Shown piece after piece: positions 8,664-16,028 of a DNA stretch of 64,000 bases. Each line of letters starts with the position of its first letter. Positions within the stretch are counted from its first letter, which is position 1. The DNA comes from Flagellimonas ochracea. Its GTDB lineage: Bacteria > Bacteroidota > Bacteroidia > Flavobacteriales > Flavobacteriaceae. The position numbers and the translations under genes were made by a program. The stretch spans positions 124,001-188,000 of the forward strand of contig NZ_JAAABI010000001.1 of NCBI RefSeq assembly GCF_009903685.1. Reading direction: 5' to 3'. The notes under the pieces are model-generated. The model was not told the origin of the DNA and searched no databases. It saw only the letters and a program-made list of their open reading frames with translations.

Positions 8664-9628
8664 TATAGGATTCCCTCGTTTATAAGATTATGGATATGGA
8701 CCACACCGGCATACGACCCATTGTCAAATGCCAAAAGTTGCGAAATGCCTTTTTCCTGAAGCAGGTTCAACGCTTTAATGGCTAGCATGTCCACCTCAAT
8801 GGATTTCGGGTTGGAAGTCATGATGTCCTTAGCGGTAAGGTCGCTGATGTTATCATGTTTGCTCAACATTCTTCGAATGTCACCATCTGTAACAATACCC
8901 ACGACCTTTCCTTGTTTCATAACAGCCGTGACGCCCAGCATTTTTTCAGAAATTTCCACAATCACCTCCTTAACACTACTATTAACGTCGACCTCCGGTT
9001 TTTGATTATTGACCACAATGTCGGCAACCCTGAGGTAAAGTTTCTTACCCAAAGACCCTCCAGGATGATATTTGGCAAAATCTGAACTGCTAAAGCCCCG
9101 CAGCTCCAAAAGACAAATCGCCAAGGCATCGCCCATCGCCATCTGAGCTGAGGTACTTGTTGTAGGAGCTAGATTGTTGGGACAGGCTTCCTTTTCCACA
9201 AAGGTGTTCAACACAAAATCAGCCTGCTTGGCCAAAATTGAATCCATATTTCCTGTTATCCCGACCAATTTGTTCTTTGCTATTTTAATTAGGGGGAGCA
9301 GGGCCTTTATCTCTGGGGTGTTGCCACTTTTAGAGAGACAAATTACAATGTCATTTTCCTGTATAGTTCCCAAATCTCCATGAATAGCATCAGCTGCGTG
9401 CATAAATATGGCGGGGGTTCCTGTAGAATTTAGCGTGGCAACAATTTTTGAAGCTATTATGGCGCTTTTTCCCACACCGGAAACCACCACTCTTCCTTTA
9501 GATTCAAAAATGTGTTGTACCGCATGGGCAAACTGTTCGTCAAGTTGCCCGATAAGATTGTGAATGGCCTTGCTTTCCGTCTCAAGGGTCCGTTTTGCTA
9601 TCGATAAAATAGATTGGATATCGCTCAA
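8663..9628 (-). CDS. kdsD: Arabinose-5-phosphate isomerase, KpsF/GutQ family
   Basis: A 321-residue enzyme that converts ribulose-5-phosphate to arabinose-5-phosphate, the first step to KDO for lipopolysaccharide. A SIS sugar-isomerase domain spans residues ~30-170 (GRVVVSGVGKSAIIASKI and CLSKSGNTPEI). Two CBS domains (about 200-260 and 265-321) follow, as usual for KdsD. It is the first gene of the operon ending with lptB, so sugar-precursor synthesis and LPS export are co-transcribed. Confidence 0.92.
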   Translation of the reverse strand: MSDIQSILSIAKRTLETESKAIHNLIGQLDEQFAHAVQHIFESKGRVVVSGVGKSAIIASKIVATLNSTGTPAIFMHAADAIHGDLGTIQENDIVICLSKSGNTPEIKALLPLIKIAKNKLVGITGNMDSILAKQADFVLNTFVEKEACPNNLAPTTSTSAQMAMGDALAICLLELRGFSSSDFAKYHPGGSLGKKLYLRVADIVVNNQKPEVDVNSSVKEVIVEISEKMLGVTAVMKQGKVVGIVTDGDIRRMLSKHDNISDLTAKDIMTSNPKSIEVDMLAIKALNLLQEKGISQLLAFDNGSYAGVVHIHNLINEGIL

Positions 9629-9686
9629 GGTAATTAACTGATTAGCTAGATTGTATTCCTAAAAGAATGTGTTATATTTAAGATTA

Positions 9687-9714
9687 CAAAACTAATCAAA
9701 CTATCCTTTACAAA
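9687..9714 (-). promoter_or_regulatory. kdsD: Putative Bacteroidetes-type promoter for kdsD
   Basis: On the minus strand TTTG (9711-9714) is followed after 16 bases by TAGTTTTG (9687-9694), a match to the Bacteroidetes -33 TTTG / -7 TAnnTTTG consensus with slightly short spacing. It lies about 60 bp upstream of the kdsD ATG, in the divergent gap with recQ. Confidence 0.4.
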
Positions 9715-9809
9715 CCACGATGAAAAATGGAATACCTTTTGCATTGGTTTGATATTGGAAATTTGAACTTCTCCAGCCTTATCAGGTTGATATAAATGAT
9801 AATACGGAA

Positions 9810-12008
9810 ATGAGCCTTACGAGTACCGATTTACACTCCTCACTGAAGAAATATTTTGGTTTTTCAAAGTTTAAGGGACTGCAAGAAAAGGTGATAGAGA
9901 ACATCCTTGAAGATAGGGACACCTTTGTGATCATGCCCACAGGAGGTGGGAAATCGCTGTGCTATCAGCTACCTGCCCTTATGAAGGAGGGCACCGCTAT
10001 TGTGGTATCCCCATTGATTGCCTTAATGAAGAACCAGGTAGATGCCATCCGGGGGATTTCTGAGCAAACAGGAATAGCCCACGTGCTCAATTCTTCCTTG
10101 ACCAAAACCGAAGTGAAACAGGTGAAAGAGGACGTGGTCAATGGTTTGACCAAGTTGTTGTACGTAGCTCCCGAATCCTTGGCCAAAGAGGAGAATGTGG
10201 AGTTCTTAAAAAAGGTCCATCTTTCTTTTGTGGCCGTGGATGAAGCCCATTGCATTTCCGAATGGGGGCATGACTTTAGACCGGAGTATCGAAATCTTAG
10301 AAGCATTATTGACCGTTTGGGGGATAATATTCCCATAATTGGACTCACGGCTACGGCAACCCCAAAGGTACAAGAGGATATTATTAAAAACCTGGCCATG
10401 ACAGATGCCAAGGTATTCAAGGCATCTTTCAACAGACCCAATCTATTTTACGAGGTAAGGCCTAAGACGCAGAATGTGGATGCGGATATTATCCGTTTTG
10501 TAAAGCAGAATCAAGGAAAATCTGGAATTATCTATTGCCTAAGCCGAAAACGGGTGGAAGAGCTGGCACAAGTACTTCAAGTAAATGGCATTAGTGCAGT
10601 TCCCTATCATGCAGGATTTGATGCCAAAACCAGGGCCAGATACCAAGATATGTTCCTAATGGAAGAAGTGGATGTGGTCGTGGCGACTATTGCTTTTGGT
10701 ATGGGGATAGACAAGCCCGATGTGCGCTTTGTGATTCATCACGACATTCCCAAGAGTATTGAAAGTTATTATCAGGAAACCGGAAGGGCCGGTCGGGATG
10801 GAGGAGAAGGTCATTGTTTGGCCTTCTATGCTTATAAAGATGTAGAAAAGCTGGAAAAGTTCATGTCAGGCAAACCTGTGGCCGAACAGGAAATTGGTAA
10901 TGCCCTTCTACAAGAAATTGTGGCTTACGCCGAAACATCCATGTCACGAAGAAAGTTTATCCTACATTATTTTGGAGAGGACTTTGATGAGGTAAATGGT
11001 GAGGGTGCTGATATGGACGACAATGCCCGTAACCCCAAACCTAAGGAAGAGGCTAAGGATGAAGTATTGAAACTCCTACGGGTAGTCAAGGAGACCAATG
11101 AAAAATTCAAAACCAAGGAAGTAGTAAAAATACTGGTGGGCAAGGTCAATGCCATGATTTCCTCCCACAAAACCGATGAAAAAGAGTTCTTCGGTACTGG
11201 TTCAGAAAAAGATGAGTCTTATTGGATGGCGTTGGTGCGACAGGTTTTAGTAGCGGGGTTGCTAAAAAAGGAAATTGAACGCTATGGGATATTGCATTTG
11301 ACCTTAGCGGGAGAAGAATTTTTAAAAAATCCAAGGTCTTTTCAAATGACAAAAGACCATGTTTATTCCGAGGAAAATGATCAAGCCGTAATTACAGCAG
11401 CAAAATCAAATGGTGCAGCCGATGATATGCTTTTAAAACTGCTTCGGGATTTAAGAAAAAAAGAAGCAAAAAAGCTAGAAGTGCCTCCCTTTGTGGTCTT
11501 TCAAGATCCTTCACTTGATGATATGGCATTGAAGTACCCTATCTCCATGGAAGAACTTGTTAATATTCAGGGCGTGGGAGAGGGTAAGGCCAAAAAATAT
11601 GGCAAGCCTTTTGTAAGTCTTATTGCTTCTTATGTGGAAGAGCATGATGTGGTAAGACCTGACGATCTTGTGGTGAAAAGCACTGGAGCCAATTCAGCGC
11701 TTAAATTATACATCATCCAAAGTGTTGATCGCAAGTTAGCTTTAGATGATATCGCATCCGCCAAAGGACTGGAGCTCTCAGAACTTATAAAAGAAATGGA
11801 GCAGATTGTATTCAGCGGCACGAAATTGAATATCGGTTATTGGATTGACGAAATTCTCGATGAAGACCAACAAGAAGAAATCCACGACTACTTTCTGGAG
11901 GCCGAAACCGATTCCATTTCAGAGGCCGTGGAAGAGTTCGAGGGCGATTACGAAGATGAAGAACTACGCTTATACCGACTCAAATTCATAAGCGAGGTGG
12001 CGAATTAG
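9810..12008 (+). CDS. recQ: ATP-dependent DNA helicase RecQ, lacking zinc cysteines
   Basis: A 732-residue 3'-5' DNA helicase for recombination and fork repair. Motif I is MPTGGGKSLCYQLP, motif II DEAHCISEWGHDFRPEY, and motif VI ETGRAGRDG. An RQC region (~370-500) and an HRDC domain (~590-670) follow, then an acidic tail. In E. coli RecQ four cysteines bind zinc after the helicase core; here the matching stretch reads SRRKFILHYFGEDFDEVNG and then EGADMDDNARNPK, with no cysteine. Transcription diverges from kdsD. The 3' end overlaps the next convergent gene by 4 bp. Confidence 0.93.
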   Translation: MSLTSTDLHSSLKKYFGFSKFKGLQEKVIENILEDRDTFVIMPTGGGKSLCYQLPALMKEGTAIVVSPLIALMKNQVDAIRGISEQTGIAHVLNSSLTKTEVKQVKEDVVNGLTKLLYVAPESLAKEENVEFLKKVHLSFVAVDEAHCISEWGHDFRPEYRNLRSIIDRLGDNIPIIGLTATATPKVQEDIIKNLAMTDAKVFKASFNRPNLFYEVRPKTQNVDADIIRFVKQNQGKSGIIYCLSRKRVEELAQVLQVNGISAVPYHAGFDAKTRARYQDMFLMEEVDVVVATIAFGMGIDKPDVRFVIHHDIPKSIESYYQETGRAGRDGGEGHCLAFYAYKDVEKLEKFMSGKPVAEQEIGNALLQEIVAYAETSMSRRKFILHYFGEDFDEVNGEGADMDDNARNPKPKEEAKDEVLKLLRVVKETNEKFKTKEVVKILVGKVNAMISSHKTDEKEFFGTGSEKDESYWMALVRQVLVAGLLKKEIERYGILHLTLAGEEFLKNPRSFQMTKDHVYSEENDQAVITAAKSNGAADDMLLKLLRDLRKKEAKKLEVPPFVVFQDPSLDDMALKYPISMEELVNIQGVGEGKAKKYGKPFVSLIASYVEEHDVVRPDDLVVKSTGANSALKLYIIQSVDRKLALDDIASAKGLELSELIKEMEQIVFSGTKLNIGYWIDEILDEDQQEEIHDYFLEAETDSISEAVEEFEGDYEDEELRLYRLKFISEVAN

Positions 12009-12316
12009 TATCCACCATCCCATTCCCCAGCTGATATCATCGCCACGATGAATCCGAAATACAGGATTAATAAAACCAGTGAAATAATGGCAAACGCCAA
12101 TCCAATATAGGATAGTATTTTACCTGTTTTCACATTGCTATAATCCGTATAGCCCTCTGGATTTTGTTCGTAAAGCTTGGTGGCTGTCTTGGCTTTTGTC
12201 AATCCTATAATGCTGAAAATAGCTCCGAAAGGCCCACAGCAAAACAAAGTGCCAACGATGGACAAGATGCCCATCGTCAATACAGTTCCTGCTCCTGGCA
12301 AGGGTTGTTGACTCAT
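12005..12316 (-). CDS. CCC-motif / DUF4190-like small membrane protein
   Basis: A 103-residue protein with two hydrophobic helices. The first contains LFCCGPFGAIFSIIGLTKA, followed by a tyrosine-rich cytoplasmic loop (YEQNPEGYTDYSNVKTGKI) and a second helix. The layout is the same as in the neighbour at 12327-12650, so the two are likely paralogues in one operon. It is convergent with recQ. The function is unknown. Confidence 0.75.
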   Translation of the reverse strand: MSQQPLPGAGTVLTMGILSIVGTLFCCGPFGAIFSIIGLTKAKTATKLYEQNPEGYTDYSNVKTGKILSYIGLAFAIISLVLLILYFGFIVAMISAGEWDGGY

Positions 12317-12326
12317 AAAATATGTT

Positions 12327-12650
12327 TTATTGGTATTGTTCCATCATTTCATTTACCTTTTCCATATAGCCTTCCCAGCCACCCATTTGATTGATGGACC
12401 ACAAAGAATATAGGAAATAGAGCGCTCCCAAGACCATGCCTATTATCGCTACGGTCTTAACCGTTTTCAATGTTTTGTAATTGGAATACAAATCTGGATT
12501 TTCGGCATAGGTCTTTTCATCTTTCTTTACCAGAAAGAACGCGATTCCTGCAAGAAGAAGCCCAGGGACACCACCAAAGCAACAGCATATAAAAGAAAGA
12601 ATTGCCAAAACTAGGGCGATGGTAACGTTGGGTAGGTTTTTTTGTTCCAT
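12327..12650 (-). CDS. CCC-motif membrane protein
   Basis: A 107-residue protein with helix 1 containing ILSFICCCFGGVPGLLLAGI, the triple cysteine that names the family. A loop YAENPDLYSNYKTLKTVKT and a second helix (VAIIGMVLGALYFLYSLW) follow. It is 10 bp upstream of its paralogue at 12005-12316 and 10 bp downstream of a DUF2752 gene, so the three probably form one transcript. Members of this cluster type recur in Bacteroidetes. No biochemical role is known to me. Confidence 0.8.
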   Translation of the reverse strand: MEQKNLPNVTIALVLAILSFICCCFGGVPGLLLAGIAFFLVKKDEKTYAENPDLYSNYKTLKTVKTVAIIGMVLGALYFLYSLWSINQMGGWEGYMEKVNEMMEQYQ

Positions 12651-12660
12651 GGTTAAATAT

Positions 12661-13059
12661 TTATTGTATCAGTTTTATTATAAAATTTATTAAAATCAAA
12701 ACTACGCTGGTGACGCCCAAACCAGTGGTAAGTGTGTTGAGTGCTCTGTTGCTAAAAATTTTGCCACCCGCCAGTAGTAGGAAAAAGGGTATCAATGTAA
12801 AAATGGCAGGGTACATTTTAAAGGCAGCAAGAAAATTTCCTTCGAAAAGAAGCACAACAGACCGTTGTAGACCACAACCTGGACATTCCAATCCAAAAAG
12901 GGCCTTGTTCAGGCACGGTAGCATAAAATCCTTTATGTTGAGCAAAAAAACGGTTGGTTGCAGTAGCATTGTTATGGTTATTGCCAAGAAAAATACTACT
13001 ATTTTTACTTTTTGATGAACTTTTCGACAATTTTTTGAGACAGGTAGCACAGTGGACAA
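12661..13059 (-). CDS. DUF2752 domain-containing membrane protein
   Basis: A 132-residue protein with three hydrophobic segments and the DUF2752 signature LFGLECPGCGLQRSVVLLFEGN (CPxCGxxR). In Bacteroidetes this gene usually accompanies CCC-motif proteins, as it does here. The start at 13059 overlaps the start of the divergent Smr gene by 8 bp. No better downstream start exists before the first helix, so either the genes truly overlap or the Smr gene starts later. Confidence 0.78.
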   Translation of the reverse strand: MSTVLPVSKNCRKVHQKVKIVVFFLAITITMLLQPTVFLLNIKDFMLPCLNKALFGLECPGCGLQRSVVLLFEGNFLAAFKMYPAIFTLIPFFLLLAGGKIFSNRALNTLTTGLGVTSVVLILINFIIKLIQ

Positions 13060-13594
13060 TATTACGATAGGAGATTATGTGGAAGTATTGGACGAGGCCA
13101 TTTCAGGTCGAGTAGAGGCAATGAATGGCAACGAGATAACCTTACTTACCCAAGATGGTTTTTTGTTGAAATATGCAATTAATGAAGTCGTAAAAGTGAA
13201 AGATGGCATAGTGGTCACCAATTTTGAAGCAGCCCAGATAAAGGCACAAAAAGAACAGCCAAAAAGAAAGAAGCCGCCCACACAAAGACCCAAAGCGCGC
13301 AATGCGCCTAAAATGGAAGTGGATTTACATATTCATCAATTGGTGAAGTCGACACATGGCATGAGCAAATTCGACATACTGAATCTACAGCTGGAAACGG
13401 CAAAGCGGCAGTTGGATTTTGCCATGGATAAGCGCATTCAAAAAGTAGTCTTTATCCACGGGGTGGGAGAGGGAATTTTAAAGGAAGAACTACACTATCT
13501 CTTTAAAAAGTACGATAATCTTAAGTATTATGATGCCGAATATCAAAAATACGGCTTAGGAGCAACAGAGGTGTATGTCTATCAAAACGCCTAG
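13052..13594 (+). CDS. Smr/MutS2-type domain protein (DUF2027-like N-terminus)
   Basis: A 180-residue protein. The N-terminal ~60 residues (GDYVEVLDEAISGRVEAMNG) form a small beta domain. A basic linker follows (KEQPKRKKPPTQRPKARNAPK). The C-terminal Smr domain has VDLHIHQLV and KVVFIHGVGEGILKEEL, the usual DLHG / HGxGxG pattern with the glycine replaced in the first motif. Smr domains are nucleases on nucleic-acid junctions or stalled-ribosome mRNA. The start codon is GTG. Strand use is divergent from the DUF2752 gene. Confidence 0.82.
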   Translation: MDNITIGDYVEVLDEAISGRVEAMNGNEITLLTQDGFLLKYAINEVVKVKDGIVVTNFEAAQIKAQKEQPKRKKPPTQRPKARNAPKMEVDLHIHQLVKSTHGMSKFDILNLQLETAKRQLDFAMDKRIQKVVFIHGVGEGILKEELHYLFKKYDNLKYYDAEYQKYGLGATEVYVYQNA

Positions 13595-14109
13595 TCAGGA
13601 ACCGCAGTGGTTACCTCACCAAACTCATTGATGGACAAATTGGTGATACGCTCACCGGATTCGGTTACAAAGGAAACCCCACTTAAACTGATTGTATGAA
13701 TGAAACTGGTGCTGTCTTCATTTGCCATGGTTTCTATGATGACCAAGCCGTCTTGAGCCTCGATTTCATCCAATACAATAGGGGAAACAGGGGGTACATC
13801 ATCGCAAAAATAGTTGGTGCTAACGTTGTCGTCAAAAATACGGTAAGTAAGTTTAGACTGCCCTGGAACCGCACTTTCGGTGGTGATGGTATCACCAACA
13901 ACACCATTGTTCAAAGCACCACTTTGCAGTTCCAAGATCAAACTCTCTGAAGTGTTCAATTTGAACAGCAGGTTGCTCGTATCTGGTTGTGGCGAATCAC
14001 AAGACTGAACAGTAACGCTGTCAAAATCAATTGTCTCAATTTGCAGGTCACCATCGCTACATGAAATCACAAAGCAAGAAAGGAGCGCTACCCGTAAAAA
14101 ATTTCCCAT
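13591..14109 (-). CDS. Hypothetical lipoprotein
   Basis: A 172-residue protein with a short signal peptide ending in a lipobox-like VISC (Cys ~18) followed by SDGDLQIETIDFDS, so it is probably an outer-membrane-anchored lipoprotein. The mature part is beta-rich and holds cysteines at SVTVQSCDSPQ and TNYFCDDVPP that could form a disulfide. It is convergent with the Smr gene (4 bp overlap). I do not recognise the family beyond typical flavobacterial lipoproteins. Confidence 0.7.
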   Translation of the reverse strand: MGNFLRVALLSCFVISCSDGDLQIETIDFDSVTVQSCDSPQPDTSNLLFKLNTSESLILELQSGALNNGVVGDTITTESAVPGQSKLTYRIFDDNVSTNYFCDDVPPVSPIVLDEIEAQDGLVIIETMANEDSTSFIHTISLSGVSFVTESGERITNLSINEFGEVTTAVPD

Positions 14110-14186
14110 GCTCCAAATTTAAAGGAATTCCATTTTAATAGCCTAGTACTAGCCAATACTTTAAATGAAATTAACTTAATTTCCCC

Positions 14187-14194
14187 TATTTTTG
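14187..14194 (+). promoter_or_regulatory. Putative -7 element upstream of cysteine desulfurase
   Basis: TATTTTTG is an exact match to the Bacteroidetes -7 consensus TAnnTTTG, 26 bp before the ATG at 14220. No clear TTTG -33 box is present at the preferred spacing, so this is a tentative call. Confidence 0.35.
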
Positions 14195-14219
14195 AGCAGG
14201 TGTAAAATGATAGCTGATT

Positions 14220-15368
14220 ATGCAAAAAATATATTTGGACAATGCGGCCACGACCCAAGTACGGGAAGAGGTTATTGCCAAAATGCAACAAGCACTGGGC
14301 GAGTTTTACGGAAATCCATCATCCACACACAGTTTTGGCCGATCTGCGAAGACTGCCGTGGAAAAGGCCCGTAAAACCATCGCCAAAACCCTGAATGCCC
14401 AACCTTCCGAAATAATTTTTACATCTGGCGGAACGGAGGCGGATAACATGATTTTACGTTGTGCAGTTCGGGATTCCGGGGTTGAGACCATTATCACCTC
14501 CAAAGTGGAACACCATGCCGTTTTACATACCGCGGAGGAGTTACAAAAGGAATATGGTATTTCGTTGGAATTTGTGGATTTGGACGAGCACGGCAATCCC
14601 AAGTTAGATCATTTGGAATCATTATTAAAGGCGAATGATACCAAAAAGTTGGTAAGTCTGATGCATGTGAACAACGAAATAGGCAATATATTGGACATCG
14701 AGGCTATCGGGGACCTATGCAAAGAATATGGGGCATTGTTTCACTCGGATACTGTGCAGTCCATAGGCCATTACGCCTTGGATGTGCAATCCATACATAT
14801 TGACTTTTTGACGGCTGCAGCCCATAAATTTCATGGACCCAAAGGCATCGGTTTTGCCTTTATCCGAAAAAATTCAGGATTGAAACCTTTTATTTTTGGA
14901 GGATCGCAAGAGCGTGGCTTTAGAGCTGGAACGGAACCTTTTCATAACATTGTTGGATTGGAGGAGGCATTTGTGCAAGCGTATGAAAATTTGGAAGAAG
15001 AGATTCAGTATGTAAAGGGACTAAAGCGCCATTTTATAGAAAGCGTAAAAAAAGAAATACCAGAAGTCATGTTCAATGGGCTTTCTGGTGATTTGGAACA
15101 TAGCACGTATACGCTGACCAATGTCCGATTGCCTTTTGATAAGCAAAAAGGTCTGATGCTTTTGTTTCACTTGGATCTGAAAGGAATCGCATGTTCCAAA
15201 GGAAGTGCCTGTCAATCGGGCAGCAATTTAGGGTCGCATGTATTGACGGAAATTTTGTCTCCGGAAGAATTGGAAAAGCCCTCCCTTCGTTTTTCGTTTT
15301 CAAAATACAATACTAAAGAGGAATTGGACTATACCGTGAAGGTGCTCAAGGAATTTGCCGAAAGTTGA
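14220..15368 (+). CDS. Cysteine desulfurase, NifS/IscS family
   Basis: A 382-residue PLP enzyme that removes sulfur from cysteine to give alanine and an enzyme persulfide for Fe-S clusters or tRNA thiolation. The N-terminal motif is IYLDNAATTQV. The PLP lysine is in TAAAHKFHGPKGIGF, preceded by HSDTVQSIGH. The catalytic cysteine lies in SKGSACQSGSN. Length and loop are IscS-like. No iscU or scaffold gene is adjacent, so the acceptor pathway is not defined by context. Confidence 0.93.
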   Translation: MQKIYLDNAATTQVREEVIAKMQQALGEFYGNPSSTHSFGRSAKTAVEKARKTIAKTLNAQPSEIIFTSGGTEADNMILRCAVRDSGVETIITSKVEHHAVLHTAEELQKEYGISLEFVDLDEHGNPKLDHLESLLKANDTKKLVSLMHVNNEIGNILDIEAIGDLCKEYGALFHSDTVQSIGHYALDVQSIHIDFLTAAAHKFHGPKGIGFAFIRKNSGLKPFIFGGSQERGFRAGTEPFHNIVGLEEAFVQAYENLEEEIQYVKGLKRHFIESVKKEIPEVMFNGLSGDLEHSTYTLTNVRLPFDKQKGLMLLFHLDLKGIACSKGSACQSGSNLGSHVLTEILSPEELEKPSLRFSFSKYNTKEELDYTVKVLKEFAES

Positions 15369-16019
15369 TCAATTCTTGTTTTTTCGCTTTTTTTCCTTAT
15401 CGTAAGGAAATTTACGCGAAGCCATTTTCATCATTTTGTCGATTAGCTCCGTGGTGTTCTTGCCCGTTTTTTTGGTAATGCCTTTCTCATATTTCCAAAG
15501 CAGTTTCCCAGTTTCACCATCACTGACTTTTACACCTATGCGTCCATAATCTGCATCTCCGCTAAAGTAATCCAAAAGGCTAAAATCGGTGGGCACACCT
15601 TCGGAAAGCAAAATGTTCAGCTTCAAAGTACCACTTATTATTCCATCAACCTTTAGGAACTTGCATAACTGTTGTGTAGTGTAAATATCAAGATCACTGT
15701 ATTTAATGCCATTTTGGGACAACAGCGCATTGGTGTCTTCAATATTTTGGAATTCCACATTGAACTTTTTCCTTTTCTTGCGCTTGGAAAAATAAGTTTC
15801 CAACGCATTCTGTACGGCAAACCCTTCTCTTCTGGCAAGCTTGGTCAATTCATTTGCATCAACCTCATTATCTAGATCCAAATTGGTTATGAAGGGAATA
15901 ATGGCCAGAACCTTATGGTCCTCTGAAAGCGCATCAAATCTTCGGTGCTCATAAATGTTCTTTTGAGCTGATACAGCAATTGTGGCAAAGAACACTATAT
16001 GGATAAAGATTTTCTTCAT
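15369..16019 (-). CDS. Hypothetical secreted protein
   Basis: A 216-residue protein with signal peptide MKKIFIHIVFFATIAVSAQK. The middle part carries HKVLAIIPFITNLD and a stretch similar to lipoproteins that sense partner proteins (VDGIISGTLKLNILLSEG, then GVKVSDGETGKLLWKYEKG). The general pattern recalls CsgG/LpoB-like folds, but the similarity is weak. It lies immediately downstream of the TonB-dependent receptor on the same strand (9 bp), so co-expression is likely. The C-terminus is very basic (KEKKRKNKN). Confidence 0.65.
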   Translation of the reverse strand: MKKIFIHIVFFATIAVSAQKNIYEHRRFDALSEDHKVLAIIPFITNLDLDNEVDANELTKLARREGFAVQNALETYFSKRKKRKKFNVEFQNIEDTNALLSQNGIKYSDLDIYTTQQLCKFLKVDGIISGTLKLNILLSEGVPTDFSLLDYFSGDADYGRIGVKVSDGETGKLLWKYEKGITKKTGKNTTELIDKMMKMASRKFPYDKEKKRKNKN

Positions 16020-16028
16020 TTTTTTAGT

